A stretch of DNA of 64,000 nucleotides from Glutamicibacter mishrai. Lineage in GTDB: Bacteria; Actinomycetota; Actinomycetes; Actinomycetales; Micrococcaceae. The translations under genes were made by a program, and so were the position numbers. Positions 8,987 through 17,734 of the stretch are shown here, in pieces. The notes beneath the pieces are model-generated. The model was not told where the DNA came from. It did no database searches and saw only the letters and a program-made list of their open reading frames with translations. Numbering within the stretch: the first letter of the stretch is position 1; the number at the start of each line of letters is the position of its first letter. Where the stretch lies: contig NZ_CP032549.1 in NCBI RefSeq assembly GCF_012221945.1, forward strand, positions 310,001 through 374,000, in the 5' to 3' direction.

Positions 8987-10588
8987 CTAGTAGGCGAACG
9001 CCAAGACGTCATCGTCGTCGTTGTCATCGGGTTGTCTTGTGCTCGTGTCGTGGGGCTGATGCTCGGATTCAAGTTCCGGCATTGCCGAGGCCACGCCTCC
9101 GCGGACATAGCGGAACAAGAGCACCAGTTCTACGACGAGCAGTACTGCGTAAATGGAAGTCAGAGCAATCAGCGAGAATAGGAGCTCCCCCGCGCTCACC
9201 GTGGGTGAGACAGAGGCCGCGGTGTACATGAATACCTGGTCCACCCCGCCCATTTGAGGGTTGGGAGCTACGGTGAAGGGCTGGCGACCCATTTCAGTGA
9301 AGATCCAGCCGGTGGCGTTGGCACCGAACGGCGCTGCGATTCCTAGTACAGCGAGACGCGAGATCCACTTGTTATCCGGAACGGTTCCCTTGCGGGTAAT
9401 CCACAATGCAATGGCCGCGGCAACTGCAGAGAGCCCACCGAAGGTGATCATCAGACGGAATCCCCAGTAGGTCACTTCCATGACCGGCAGGTAGTCGATT
9501 TCTTGGCCGGCGTAGGGGCCGAAGGATTCATCTTGCGGATAGTACTTTCCGTACTTTTCCTGGTATTCGGGAATCAGCGTGTTGACGCCCTTGATTTCCG
9601 TTGTGAAGTTTCCGTTGGCTAGGAAGGAAAGAATTCCCGGAACTTCGAATACGGCAACTACGTCATCGCAGTTGGTGGATCCATTGGCCGTGATGTCGCC
9701 CAGCGACAGCACCGAGAAGCCGGTTCCATCATGGCAGGCAGCTTCCGCCGAGGCCATTTTCATGGGTTGCTGTTCGAACATGAGCTTGGCTTGCTCGTGG
9801 CCAGTGAGAGCTACGCCGAGGAAGGCGACGACGGCAATGCTTGCACCGATTCGAAGGGATTTGATCCATACGTGGTAATCCGTTTTGTCTCGGTTCTTGC
9901 CTCGGCTCAAATCCTCGCCGATGATCACGCGACCGTCAGCATCTACGGTGTCAATGCCTTCTTTGCGCCGGCGATAAAGGTGGAACCATGAGATACCCAA
10001 TAGGAATCCGCCGGCTACGGCAAAAGCCCCGAAGAGCGTGTGCGGGAACGTGATCAGCGCCGTGTTGTTGGTGAAGACAGCCCATGCGTCGGTCATCACG
10101 GCGCGTCCATCAACGATCTTGGTTCCTACTGGGTGCTGCATCCAGGAATTAGCGACGAGAATGAAGTACGCCGAGAGCATTGTGGCCAGAGACGCGCACC
10201 AAATGGTTGCCAAGTGCAGTCGTTTTGGCAATTTCTTCCAGCCGAAGATCCACAGTCCTAGGAAGGTGGACTCTACGAAGAATGCGAGCAGAGCTTCCAT
10301 CGCCAGAGGTGCTCCGAAAACGTCGCCAACGTAGCGGCTGTATTCACTCCAGGCCATGCCGAACTGGAATTCCTGAACGATGCCAGTAGCGACGCCCATG
10401 ATGAAGTTGATCAGGAAGAGCTTGCCCCAGAATTTCGTCATGCGCAGCCAGTGCTCGTTACCCGTGCGATGCCAAATGGTTTGCAACACAGCAACTGTTA
10501 GTCCCAGCCCGATGGTCAGCGGGACCATTAGGAAGTGATAAACCGTGGTTATGCCGAACTGCCAGCGGGCAATTTCTAGTGCATCCAT
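8987..10588 (-). CDS. cydA: Cytochrome bd quinol oxidase subunit I
   Basis: CydA carries the three hemes and the quinol site of the high-affinity bd-type terminal oxidase. I start it at 10588, giving MDALEIARWQFGITTVYHF and 533 residues, because this matches the family N-terminus and has a GAGGA ribosome site; a longer frame up to 10840 runs through the promoter and operators. Likely heme ligands are His18 (TVYHF), the His of FPHTLFGAF, and the Met of FRLM. GRQPF replaces the GRQPW of E. coli. The quinol-binding Q-loop looks short, as in other Gram-positive enzymes. The C-terminal tail is acidic (DDNDDDD). Operator-like palindromes on its promoter suggest control by the neighbouring BlaI-type repressor. 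Confidence 0.96.
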   Translation of the reverse strand: MDALEIARWQFGITTVYHFLMVPLTIGLGLTVAVLQTIWHRTGNEHWLRMTKFWGKLFLINFIMGVATGIVQEFQFGMAWSEYSRYVGDVFGAPLAMEALLAFFVESTFLGLWIFGWKKLPKRLHLATIWCASLATMLSAYFILVANSWMQHPVGTKIVDGRAVMTDAWAVFTNNTALITFPHTLFGAFAVAGGFLLGISWFHLYRRRKEGIDTVDADGRVIIGEDLSRGKNRDKTDYHVWIKSLRIGASIAVVAFLGVALTGHEQAKLMFEQQPMKMASAEAACHDGTGFSVLSLGDITANGSTNCDDVVAVFEVPGILSFLANGNFTTEIKGVNTLIPEYQEKYGKYYPQDESFGPYAGQEIDYLPVMEVTYWGFRLMITFGGLSAVAAAIALWITRKGTVPDNKWISRLAVLGIAAPFGANATGWIFTEMGRQPFTVAPNPQMGGVDQVFMYTAASVSPTVSAGELLFSLIALTSIYAVLLVVELVLLFRYVRGGVASAMPELESEHQPHDTSTRQPDDNDDDDVLAFAY

Positions 10589-10628
10589 TGAATCCTCAAT
10601 TTGTCGCGTGTTGAGATCTTCCACGACT

Positions 10629-10647
10629 TTTCTACGAATCGTAGAAA
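10629..10647. promoter_or_regulatory. Operator copy 1 (perfect 9-1-9 inverted repeat), candidate BlaI-family site
   Basis: TTTCTACGA and TCGTAGAAA are exact reverse complements around one base. The core TAC-N5-GTA fits the dyads bound by BlaI/MecI/CopY-type winged-helix repressors. Two further copies with the same spacing lie in this intergenic region. Confidence 0.65.
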
Positions 10648-10656
10648 TGCCGTCAA
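10629..10656 (-). promoter_or_regulatory. Predicted cydA promoter overlapped by a perfect palindromic operator
   Basis: On the minus strand TTGACG (10651-10656) and TAGAAA (10629-10634) are separated by 16 bases. The 19-bp perfect inverted repeat TTTCTACGAATCGTAGAAA (10629-10647) covers the -10 and most of the spacer, so a bound repressor would block the promoter directly. The start codon is 41 bases beyond the -10. Confidence 0.6.
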
Positions 10657-10672
10657 ATATCACCATAGACGA

Positions 10673-10691
10673 TTTCGACAGGTTGTAGAAG
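10673..10691. promoter_or_regulatory. Operator copy 2
   Basis: TTTCGACaggttGTAGAAG matches copy 1 in both arms except single bases (G for T in the left arm, G for A at the right end). It begins 44 bp from copy 1, upstream of the cydA -35, about four helical turns away. Confidence 0.55.
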
Positions 10692-10852
10692 TCGGAAACC
10701 CGAGATTCAACCCACACTATAAAAACCACCTGACACACAGAGCGATGACTGCAAATCTTGAGGACATTCACAGCCTCAAAACCCTTGCCCGCACGCATCA
10801 TCTCCTCGATATCACCCCTGCAACTCAGCGCTCCGGACACGAATGCCTCACA

Positions 10853-10871
10853 CTTTTACATGTCGTAGAAA
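10853..10871. promoter_or_regulatory. Operator copy 3, next to the blaI-like gene promoter
   Basis: CTTTTACatgtcGTAGAAA keeps the TAC-N5-GTA core and the complete right arm. A -10-like TACAAT lies at 10889-10894, so the site would cover the -35 zone of the regulator's own promoter. The remaining intergenic sequence (10692-10852) shows nothing else that I recognise. Confidence 0.5.
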
Positions 10872-10971
10872 TATTGATCAAAACTCGCTACAATTGGTGT
10901 TTCAAGCAGTGTGCCGAAGTCCCAGACCCAGGCATGCGGCGAAAGAACTAAAGCAAATGAGGTAAGACCTA

Positions 10972-11343
10972 GTGGCCAGCCTTGGCGATCTGGAACGTTC
11001 CGTCATGGATCTGCTGTGGGATTCCGCAGAACCGCTCACCGCGAATGACCTTCGCGATGATCTCGCGGCACTTGGCACCGATGCGAAAGAACTCGCAGTA
11101 ACCACGGTGCTGACCGTGCTTGCACGCCTGGAAAAGAAGGGGCTAGTTGAGCGCGAACGCTCAAGCCGCCCTCATCGCTACGCCGCTTCCTCCTCGCGCG
11201 AGGACCACACCGTGGGTCTTCTCAATGAGGCGCTGGGCACAGCCCAGGACCGCGAAGCAGTTCTCGCTCGATTCATCGGCGGCATTTCAGCAGATGAAGC
11301 AGCTTCCCTGCGTGCTATCTTGGACTCTGTAAAGTCCGCATAA
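10972..11343 (+). CDS. BlaI/MecI/CopY-family transcriptional repressor
   Basis: The 123-residue product is a winged-helix repressor: SLGDLERSVMDLLWDSAEPLTANDL is the typical BlaI N-terminus, followed by TTVLTVLARLEKKGLVERE (recognition helix and wing) and a C-terminal dimerisation helix pair. The start is GTG with GAGGT upstream. It is followed after 23 bp by a BlaR1-like M56 protease, the pairing in which the protease causes cleavage of the repressor. It is divergent from cydABDC, and shared palindromes suggest it represses both transcripts. No beta-lactamase gene is nearby, so a beta-lactam response is not implied. Confidence 0.88.
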   Translation: MASLGDLERSVMDLLWDSAEPLTANDLRDDLAALGTDAKELAVTTVLTVLARLEKKGLVERERSSRPHRYAASSSREDHTVGLLNEALGTAQDREAVLARFIGGISADEAASLRAILDSVKSA

Positions 11344-11366
11344 ATTATTCAAACTTCGGGGACTGA

Positions 11367-12332
11367 GTGCTTCTCACCTCATACTTCCTAGCGGCGTTGG
11401 CCATCGCATTAGCGTGGCCGACGCCGTTGGCCTTATCTAAAGCCAAATGGACCACTCGCGCGCCGGTCCAAGCTGTTCTCCTCTGGCAAGCCATCGCACT
11501 CGGCGGTGGCCTATCCATGATTGGATCCATGCTGGTTTGGGGACTGACACCGCTTGGCGATGATCTCATCTCAGCCTTGCACGGTGGTTGGCGGCTGCTC
11601 ACCGGCGACCCGACCGTCCGCTATCCAGGCGTCGTCCACCTCTTCGCCCTGAGCACGGCACTGCTCTTCGGATTCCATTTGGTTCTAACCCTGATACGCG
11701 CTGCCTGGCGAACCTCGAGGCAACGGGCTAAACATAGGCAGCTGCTTCGGCTGCTCAGTAACCCATCACAAACGCGCCCGAACACTCTCGTCATTGACCA
11801 CGATATGCCCGTCGCATATTGCGTCCCCGGAATCTCCCAATCAGTGACTGTTCTTTCTCGAGGGTTGATCACCCAGCTCACTGCCGAGGAACAACAGGCA
11901 GTGATTTCTCACGAACGATCGCATCTGGATCAACGCCATGATCTGTTGATCCTGGCGTTCACTGCCTGGAATGAAGCGCTGCCGTGGTTGCCCACGTCAA
12001 AGCTGTCACTTGAAGCAGTGCGGCAGCTGATTGAAATGCTCGCCGACGATAAAGCCCTAGAGCGCGTGAACCGCCAAACGCTGTTGAAAGCCATAATTAC
12101 TGTCGCCACCGCGGCCGCGGACTTCGACGAAATATCCCCCAAGCCGAACTCATCGAATGCCGAATTAGTAGGCATGCCTGGCGGAGAAGTTTCATCCCGG
12201 CGCCTCCAACGGCTTTTGACCCCGGTTGCCCCGTTGAGGCGCGGGCCGCGCTACCTCGTCCTGGCCTGCACCATCTTATTGCTGGTTTGCCCGACCGTGC
12301 TTTTAATTGCTCCTCGTCTGCTGACCTGGTGA
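11367..12332 (+). CDS. M56 (BlaR1-like) membrane metallopeptidase without sensor domain
   Basis: This 321-residue protein has hydrophobic segments at about 1-20, 33-60 and 90-112, a cytoplasmic zinc protease loop with HERSH (182-186, HExxH) and a last membrane helix at about 301-319. It ends there: the extracellular penicillin-binding sensor of classical BlaR1 (about 590 residues) is absent, so it must sense something else or work with a partner. Its expected substrate is the BlaI-type repressor encoded just upstream. The start is GTG with a weak GGGGA site. It converges on parE across a strong hairpin. Confidence 0.87.
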   Translation: MLLTSYFLAALAIALAWPTPLALSKAKWTTRAPVQAVLLWQAIALGGGLSMIGSMLVWGLTPLGDDLISALHGGWRLLTGDPTVRYPGVVHLFALSTALLFGFHLVLTLIRAAWRTSRQRAKHRQLLRLLSNPSQTRPNTLVIDHDMPVAYCVPGISQSVTVLSRGLITQLTAEEQQAVISHERSHLDQRHDLLILAFTAWNEALPWLPTSKLSLEAVRQLIEMLADDKALERVNRQTLLKAIITVATAAADFDEISPKPNSSNAELVGMPGGEVSSRRLQRLLTPVAPLRRGPRYLVLACTILLLVCPTVLLIAPRLLTW

Positions 12333-12361
12333 ACCACAGTAGTCTTCAGCAAATAAAAAAA

Positions 12362-12399
12362 GAAGTCGTTGGCCAGGGAAAGCCCGGGCCAACGACTTC
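12362..12399. terminator. Bidirectional terminator between the M56 protease gene and parE
   Basis: GAAGTCGTTGG (12362-12372) pairs with its complement at 12389-12399, with further G-C pairing inside. A run of A residues at 12355-12361 gives the T-tract for minus-strand transcription out of parE. Confidence 0.85.
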
Positions 12400-12410
12400 A
12401 CATTTAACGA

Positions 12411-14519
12411 TTACACATCGATGCGATCGCGTTCCAAATCATCTGCTCCATCAATGATGAACTTCTTTCGCGGAGCTACATCAGATCCCATCAGCAGGTC
12501 GAAAACTTCCTCAGCCGCCTGGGCATGTTCAATACCGACACGGCGCAGCATGCGATGGCGTTGGTCCATGGTCGTTTCAGCCAGCTGGTCGGCATCCATC
12601 TCTCCGAGCCCCTTGTAGCGCTGGATCGGTTCCTTGTAACGTTTGCCATCCTTCTCCAGCTGGGCGAGCAACTTGTTCATCTCAGCTTCCGAATAGGTAT
12701 AGACCACTTCATTCTGCTTCGAGCCTGGATTGATGACTTCGATACGGTGCAGCGGCGGAACCGCAGCATAAACTCTGCCATGCTCGATCATCGGCCGCAT
12801 GTAGCGGTAGAAGAGCGTGAGCAAGAGCGTGCGGATGTGCGCGCCATCCACGTCCGCATCGGTCATGAGAATAATTTTCCCGTACCTGGCTTGCTCAATG
12901 TCGAAGCTTCGGCCGGAGCCTGCGCCGATAACCTGGATCATCGCGGCGCATTCAGCGTTGGAGAGCATGTCCGAGATGGATGCCTTCTGAACGTTGAGAA
13001 TCTTGCCTCGGATCGGCAGCAAGGCCTGGTACTCGCTGGAACGAGCCAGACGCGCGGTGCCCAAGGCGCTGTCACCCTCGACAATGAACAGTTCAGACTT
13101 TCCGACTTCCTTGCTTCTGCAGTCCAACAGCTTTGTCGGCAACGTCGAGGATTCCAAGGCCGTTTTACGGCGCTGGGTTTCCTTGTGCATACGGGCCGAA
13201 ACACGAGACTTCATCTCGTTTACGACCTTCTCCAGCAACGTAGAGGCCTCGGCTTTTTCAGCGCGCTTGTTCGATCCCAGACGATCATTGAGCGCCTTTT
13301 CGACAACCTTGGAGACAATCTGGCGCACCTGCGGGGTACCCAAAATCTCCTTGGTCTGTCCTTCGAACTGCGGTTCGGCAAGACGCACCGTCAGCACTGC
13401 TGTCATGCCGGCGAGTACGTCGTCCTTTTCGATCTTGTCTTTTTGGCCGAATTTCAGCTTGCGAGCATTCGCCTCGATATTCTTGCGGAACGACTTGAGC
13501 AAGGCCTGCTCGAATCCAGCGCTATGCGTACCGCCCTTGGGGGTAGCAATGATGTTGACGAAACTCCGCAACGAGGTGTCGTAGCCGATCCCCCAGCGCA
13601 ACGCGACGTCGACTTCGCACACGCGCTGAACATCTTCGATATGGCTACGGCCCTTGTCATCGATGACAGGAACCTTCTCATGGAAGGAGCCACTGCCCTG
13701 GAAACGCCAGATATCGGTGACCGGCGAGTCGCTGGAGAGGTAATCCACGAACTCGCTGATGCCGCCATCGTGCTGGAAGATCTCTTCGTGCGGACCATCA
13801 GCACCGGGGGTATCCGGAAGGCCACGTTCGTCGCGAAGTGTGATCCGCAGGCCCGGCACCAGGAATGAAGTCTGCCGCGCCCGATCCTGCAGATCCTTGT
13901 ATGAGAACTTCGCGTCAGGGGTGAAGATGTGGTTATCTGCCCAGTACCGAATGCGGGTACCGGTAACACCGCGCTTCGCCTTGCCAATGATTTCCGGAGA
14001 CGTGGCGGACTCATGAGGAGTGAAGGTGGCTTCGGCTTTTTTCCGCCCCTTGTCGGCAAACTTTCCGGGCTCGCCACGACGGAACTGCATGCCGTAGGTC
14101 TTGCCTCCGCGATCGACTTCTACGTCGAGTCGCGCGGACAGGGCGTTCACAACCGATGCGCCAACGCCGTGAAGGCCGCCAGAGGCGCTGTAGGATCCGC
14201 CGCCGAATTTGCCGCCGGCATGGAGTTTGGTGAAGACGACTTCCAAACCGCTCAAGCCCGTTTTCGGTTCAACATCAACGGGAATACCGCGGCCATCGTC
14301 CTGGACTTCGACAGAGCCGTCGGCATGCAGCACGACGCCAATTGCCTGGCCGAATCCACCCAACGCTTCGTCAACTGAGTTGTCGATGATTTCCCAGAGG
14401 CAGTGCATAAGGCCTCGGGAGTCCGTGGAGCCGATGTACATGCCGGGACGTTTGCGCACCGCTTCCAGTCCTTCAAGGACAGAGAGGTGTCTTGCGTTGT
14501 AATTGTCGGATGAAGCCAC
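12411..14519 (-). CDS. parE: DNA topoisomerase IV subunit B (GyrB/ParE family)
   Basis: ATPase subunit of the type IIA topoisomerase, 702 residues, partner of the ParC-like protein at 1901-4525. The GHKL ATPase domain shows EIIDNSVDEA, DDGRGIPVD and GGLHGVGASVVNALS. The TOPRIM domain shows EGDSA and DADVDGAHI, and the C-terminus has the conserved IQRYKGLGEMD. The start is GTG at 14519 with AAAGG shortly upstream. A GyrB reading is less likely because it is paired with a ParC without a GyrA-box, and because no recF or dnaN lies nearby as usual for gyrB. Confidence 0.93.
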   Translation of the reverse strand: MASSDNYNARHLSVLEGLEAVRKRPGMYIGSTDSRGLMHCLWEIIDNSVDEALGGFGQAIGVVLHADGSVEVQDDGRGIPVDVEPKTGLSGLEVVFTKLHAGGKFGGGSYSASGGLHGVGASVVNALSARLDVEVDRGGKTYGMQFRRGEPGKFADKGRKKAEATFTPHESATSPEIIGKAKRGVTGTRIRYWADNHIFTPDAKFSYKDLQDRARQTSFLVPGLRITLRDERGLPDTPGADGPHEEIFQHDGGISEFVDYLSSDSPVTDIWRFQGSGSFHEKVPVIDDKGRSHIEDVQRVCEVDVALRWGIGYDTSLRSFVNIIATPKGGTHSAGFEQALLKSFRKNIEANARKLKFGQKDKIEKDDVLAGMTAVLTVRLAEPQFEGQTKEILGTPQVRQIVSKVVEKALNDRLGSNKRAEKAEASTLLEKVVNEMKSRVSARMHKETQRRKTALESSTLPTKLLDCRSKEVGKSELFIVEGDSALGTARLARSSEYQALLPIRGKILNVQKASISDMLSNAECAAMIQVIGAGSGRSFDIEQARYGKIILMTDADVDGAHIRTLLLTLFYRYMRPMIEHGRVYAAVPPLHRIEVINPGSKQNEVVYTYSEAEMNKLLAQLEKDGKRYKEPIQRYKGLGEMDADQLAETTMDQRHRMLRRVGIEHAQAAEEVFDLLMGSDVAPRKKFIIDGADDLERDRIDV

Positions 14520-14740
14520 TGGGCCTTTGTCTCCTACCTACATAAGAAAGAACGTCGTGAGTACTATTCTAATCGTTAATGTGTTCGAATATTGGCCATT
14601 TTCCGCTGTCTAGGCGCGGTTTTGATTGCTATGACCTTATCCACATCTACTACGCGGTGAGCGAAAGACACCCGTTTTCGGGATAAAGTCGGAGCTCGAA
14701 CTGGTTCTATTGAGTAACCATCAACTTTAGGAGGCTGGCA

Positions 14741-14965
14741 ATGACTACTACGACCGCTAGTCGTGAACTGAACGCCCTCGACCGGTGCGACCGCTGCGGT
14801 GCACAGGCCTACGTGCGAGCCGTGCTGGCTTCAACCGGCGGTGAACTGCTGTTTTGCGCTCACCACGCCCGCGATGTGGAACCTAAGCTGCGCCCTCAGT
14901 CCTCAGTTTGGCAGGACGAATCGTCGCGACTTTACGAAAAGCCAACGGTCGACGTTAACGACTAA
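14741..14965 (+). CDS. Small conserved actinobacterial protein with CxxC/CxxH-type zinc-ribbon pattern (DUF7455-like)
   Basis: The 74-residue product has DRCDRCGAQAYVRAVL (CxxC) and FCAHHARD (CxxH), spaced like a metal-binding ribbon. Small proteins of this type are common in Actinobacteria next to sigA; no function is established to my knowledge. A strong AGGAGG ribosome site lies 6 bases before the ATG. It is monocistronic: followed by its own terminator and convergent with sigA. The 221 bases upstream (14520-14740) hold the divergent parE and DUF7455 promoters; I see no other element there. Confidence 0.85.
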   Translation: MTTTTASRELNALDRCDRCGAQAYVRAVLASTGGELLFCAHHARDVEPKLRPQSSVWQDESSRLYEKPTVDVND

Positions 14966-14987
14966 TCTCGTTGCCGACTAATCGGAG

Positions 14988-15026
14988 ACCGGAGGACCAA
15001 CCATCGTTGGTCCTCCGGTTCTCTTT
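14988..15026 (+). terminator. Rho-independent terminator after the DUF7455-like gene
   Basis: A 13-bp stem (14988-15000 with 15007-15019, one copy reads ACCGGAGGACCAA) is followed by TCTCTTTTTA. Confidence 0.9.
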
Positions 15027-15040
15027 TTATCCAGGCACAA

Positions 15041-15076
15041 AAAATGGCCAGCGGAACAATTCGTTCCGCTGGCCAT
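15041..15076 (-). terminator. Rho-independent terminator after sigA
   Basis: TGGCCAGCGGAAC (15045-15057) pairs perfectly with 15063-15075. An A-run at 15039-15044 provides the T-tract for minus-strand transcription. Confidence 0.9.
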
Positions 15077-15090
15077 ATTTCTAGTCTGGC

Positions 15091-16293
15091 TTAGTCGAGG
15101 TAGTCGCGCAGCACCTGGGAGCGCGACGGATGGCGAAGCTTCGACATCGTCTTGGATTCGATCTGGCGGATGCGCTCACGCGTCACTCCGTAGACCTTGC
15201 CAATTTCGTCTAAGGTCTTTGGCTGTCCGTCGGTCAAGCCGAAGCGCATTGCAACAACGCCGGCTTCACGCTCTGAGAGGGTGTCCAGTACGGAGTGCAA
15301 CTGCTCCTGAAGCAGGGTGAACGATACAGCATCTGCTGGAACGACTGCTTCGGAGTCTTCGATGAGATCACCGAATTCTGAGTCTCCGTCTTCACCCAAT
15401 GGGGTGTGCAAGGAGATAGGTTCGCGACCGTACTTCTGGACTTCGACTACCTTTTCAGGAGTCATGTCCAGTTCCTTGGCCAACTCTTCTGGAGTTGGTT
15501 CGCGACCGAGGTCCTGCAGCATCTGGCGCTGAACACGAGCCAGCTTGTTGATGACTTCAACCATGTGCACCGGAATACGGATGGTACGTGCCTGGTCAGC
15601 CATTGCACGGGTGATGGCCTGGCGAATCCACCACGTAGCGTAGGTGGAGAACTTGAAGCCCTTGGTGTAATCAAACTTTTCGACCGCGCGGATCAGGCCC
15701 AGGTTGCCTTCCTGGATCAAGTCAAGGAACAGCATGCCACGACCGGTGTAGCGCTTTGCCAGCGAAACGACCAGACGAAGGTTCGCTTCGAGCAAGTGGT
15801 TCTTGGCAATCTTCCCATCGTGGATAATCTGCTCGTAGTCCCAACGCAAACGCTGGTCCATCGAGCCGTCGTCCTTCTCCAGCTTGTCAGCGGCAAAAAG
15901 ACCAGCTTCAATGCGCAGTGCCAAGTCGACTTCCTGCTCTGCATTCAGCAGGGCGACTTTACCAATCTGCTTCAGGTAATCCTTAACGGGGTCCGCAGTT
16001 GCGCCGGCAACCATGACCTGCTGCTGCGGGGCATCGTCATCACCGGTGGAAAGGGTAAAGCCCTTGGAATCGTCTTCGGCCTTAGCGTCGGAACCGGCCT
16101 CAGCGTCCTCTTCGCCTTCTGCCACCGCTGCGGTTGATTCGTCCTGTGCTGCAGTATCTGCAGCTACCTTTTTGGTCCGAGGCTTGGCCTTGGTAGCACG
16201 CTTCTTCGCCGCGGGAGTTTCCGCCGTTACTTCAGCCTCGGTAACCTCGGCTTCAGTTGCTTGACGATTAGCGTTCGTCTCAGAAGATGACAC
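15091..16293 (-). CDS. sigA: Principal RNA polymerase sigma factor (sigma-70, SigA/HrdB type)
   Basis: The housekeeping sigma factor, 400 residues. The first about 100 residues are Ala/Lys/Glu-rich low complexity, typical of actinobacterial primary sigmas. Region 1.2 begins at [13 protein letters not shown]; region 2 has [38 protein letters not shown] and the -10-recognising [14 protein letters not shown]; region 3 follows with IRIPVHMVE; region 4 has [29 protein letters not shown]. The start is GTG with AGAAAGG six bases upstream. The 254 bases between it and the DUF4192 gene hold its promoter region; I found no clear operator. Confidence 0.97.
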   Translation of the reverse strand: MSSSETNANRQATEAEVTEAEVTAETPAAKKRATKAKPRTKKVAADTAAQDESTAAVAEGEEDAEAGSDAKAEDDSKGFTLSTGDDDAPQQQVMVAGATADPVKDYLKQIGKVALLNAEQEVDLALRIEAGLFAADKLEKDDGSMDQRLRWDYEQIIHDGKIAKNHLLEANLRLVVSLAKRYTGRGMLFLDLIQEGNLGLIRAVEKFDYTKGFKFSTYATWWIRQAITRAMADQARTIRIPVHMVEVINKLARVQRQMLQDLGREPTPEELAKELDMTPEKVVEVQKYGREPISLHTPLGEDGDSEFGDLIEDSEAVVPADAVSFTLLQEQLHSVLDTLSEREAGVVAMRFGLTDGQPKTLDEIGKVYGVTRERIRQIESKTMSKLRHPSRSQVLRDYLD

Positions 16294-16547
16294 GAATAAC
16301 CTTTCTAACGATGCGTTCCGGATGCACCTGCCGGTAACACCACTATGACCCTGTCAAGTCCGAAGACGTTTAATCAGTGACTAAACGCCGCAGGGCTGGC
16401 ACATTGTAATCAACGCATCAAGCCCGCCTTATGTTCCCAAAATCCGTAGATTTCAGGCAAAGGCAATTCGAACCTAACCGGGTCTGTTATCTCATTATCC
16501 ATGAATTACCACCTAGACACCACTTGAGACACCCCGTGCACCGGCTT

Positions 16548-17651
16548 TCAGGAAAAGTTAGCACGCCAGGCTCGCAATTGATCTGTAGCCCATGCAGGCA
16601 TCACGCCATGCTCCATGAGCTTCTGAAGCAGTCTCGCCAATTCATACGTCTCGTTTTCGAGTACGGCCTGGTTCAAGAGCACCAAAGCCATCGATCCCCT
16701 GCCGCGAGCCCACTCAATCCAAGCCAAAATGCACAGCAGTGCCTGTCTCGGTTCACCCTGGGCAACGCCCAACAAGTCCCGGCACACTTCCCATAATCTA
16801 TCCACCCGTTGCCAGTCCGGCGCGTACCAGCCACGACCCAGCAAATAGTCCGCCAGAGGAGCGACAGCTGCTTCGCGTTCGTCGATAGAGATGCCAAAAA
16901 GCGTATCGAGCGCGCTTTCTATGCCCTCCCCTGCCAGGAACGGCAGCAGGTCTCTCACTAGCTTTGTTTGCAACGACCCCACCAGCATCGCGGTCTTGAG
17001 TGGATCCGCATGCAAAGCAGCTGTTGTTTCGTTGGCTGGCCTGCTCAACGATTCATTCCATGCTTCGAGTGACACGACAAGATTGGCCTCATGGACTTCT
17101 AAGAGCTGAAGGACTTCGTCTGTGTTCGACCACTTCGGGACTCCACTGCCGTCCCATGGCTGGTCCAAGGGCGACGAACCCGCAAACACCATTGACAGGT
17201 TCGTTTCATTCGTATCGAGCGCAGGTATTTCCTGCACATCTGAACCATCCGCGGTGTCGTAATTCCAAATTCGCGAACCTTGCCGGCACCACGCATGCCG
17301 AATGCGGATATCTTGTTGAGCTAAAGCATCCTCAAGTTCTGACACGAGATTAGCCAGCGGAACGCACTGCTGGTTCCCCGAAATTTCTGGGGCGTAGATG
17401 ACGACCGCGACATCCTCGATGTTCGGAATGCGGTGCAGCAAGCGGACGACTTGCGCGTTCCAGATCTTGAGATCGAGGTGTTCATCAGTTGAGGGCAGGT
17501 CCACGCGGAGGGTTGCTTCGAGTCGATCGTCATCGATGAGCAGCAGGACAGCCGAATTACGCGGATGAAATCCCAAGGCGTGTGGCACATAGGCCAAAAT
17601 GTCTTTGTAGCTGGACAGCGAAATCGGCTGTCGTTCTGGAGTAGTTGTCAT
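16548..17651 (-). CDS. DUF4192 family protein
   Basis: The 367-residue soluble protein starts PISLSSYKDILAYVPHALGFHPRNSAVLLLIDD, the family hallmark (a domain of repeated short strands followed by an alpha-helical C-terminal half). DUF4192 proteins are actinobacterial, often located beside sigA as here, and have no demonstrated function. The C-terminal half has the composition of a helical repeat region (WIEWARGRGSMALVLLNQAV). It lies between sigA and an MFS gene, all on the minus strand, with gaps of 254 and 83 bp. No signal peptide or membrane segment is visible. Confidence 0.85.
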   Translation of the reverse strand: MTTTPERQPISLSSYKDILAYVPHALGFHPRNSAVLLLIDDDRLEATLRVDLPSTDEHLDLKIWNAQVVRLLHRIPNIEDVAVVIYAPEISGNQQCVPLANLVSELEDALAQQDIRIRHAWCRQGSRIWNYDTADGSDVQEIPALDTNETNLSMVFAGSSPLDQPWDGSGVPKWSNTDEVLQLLEVHEANLVVSLEAWNESLSRPANETTAALHADPLKTAMLVGSLQTKLVRDLLPFLAGEGIESALDTLFGISIDEREAAVAPLADYLLGRGWYAPDWQRVDRLWEVCRDLLGVAQGEPRQALLCILAWIEWARGRGSMALVLLNQAVLENETYELARLLQKLMEHGVMPAWATDQLRAWRANFS

Positions 17652-17734
17652 GCACTAAAGGTGCATCGGAAGCACCTTCAATGACCGTTGATCGACACTA
17701 GCTGTGGAGAACTATCCGCGGCAGAGAACGGCAG

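Noticed and set aside
10601..10951. Open frame of 116 codons on the plus strand in the cydA/blaI intergenic region
   Set aside because: It covers the promoter and all operator-like dyads, has no ribosome site and no protein-like pattern; chance frame.
12525..13868. Plus-strand frame of 447 codons opposite parE
   Set aside because: Reverse-frame artefact of parE; it has no start signal and no known motif.
14560..14600. Possible LexA box around GTTCGA upstream of parE
   Set aside because: Only one half-site is present; the CGAAC-N4-GTTCG dyad is incomplete.
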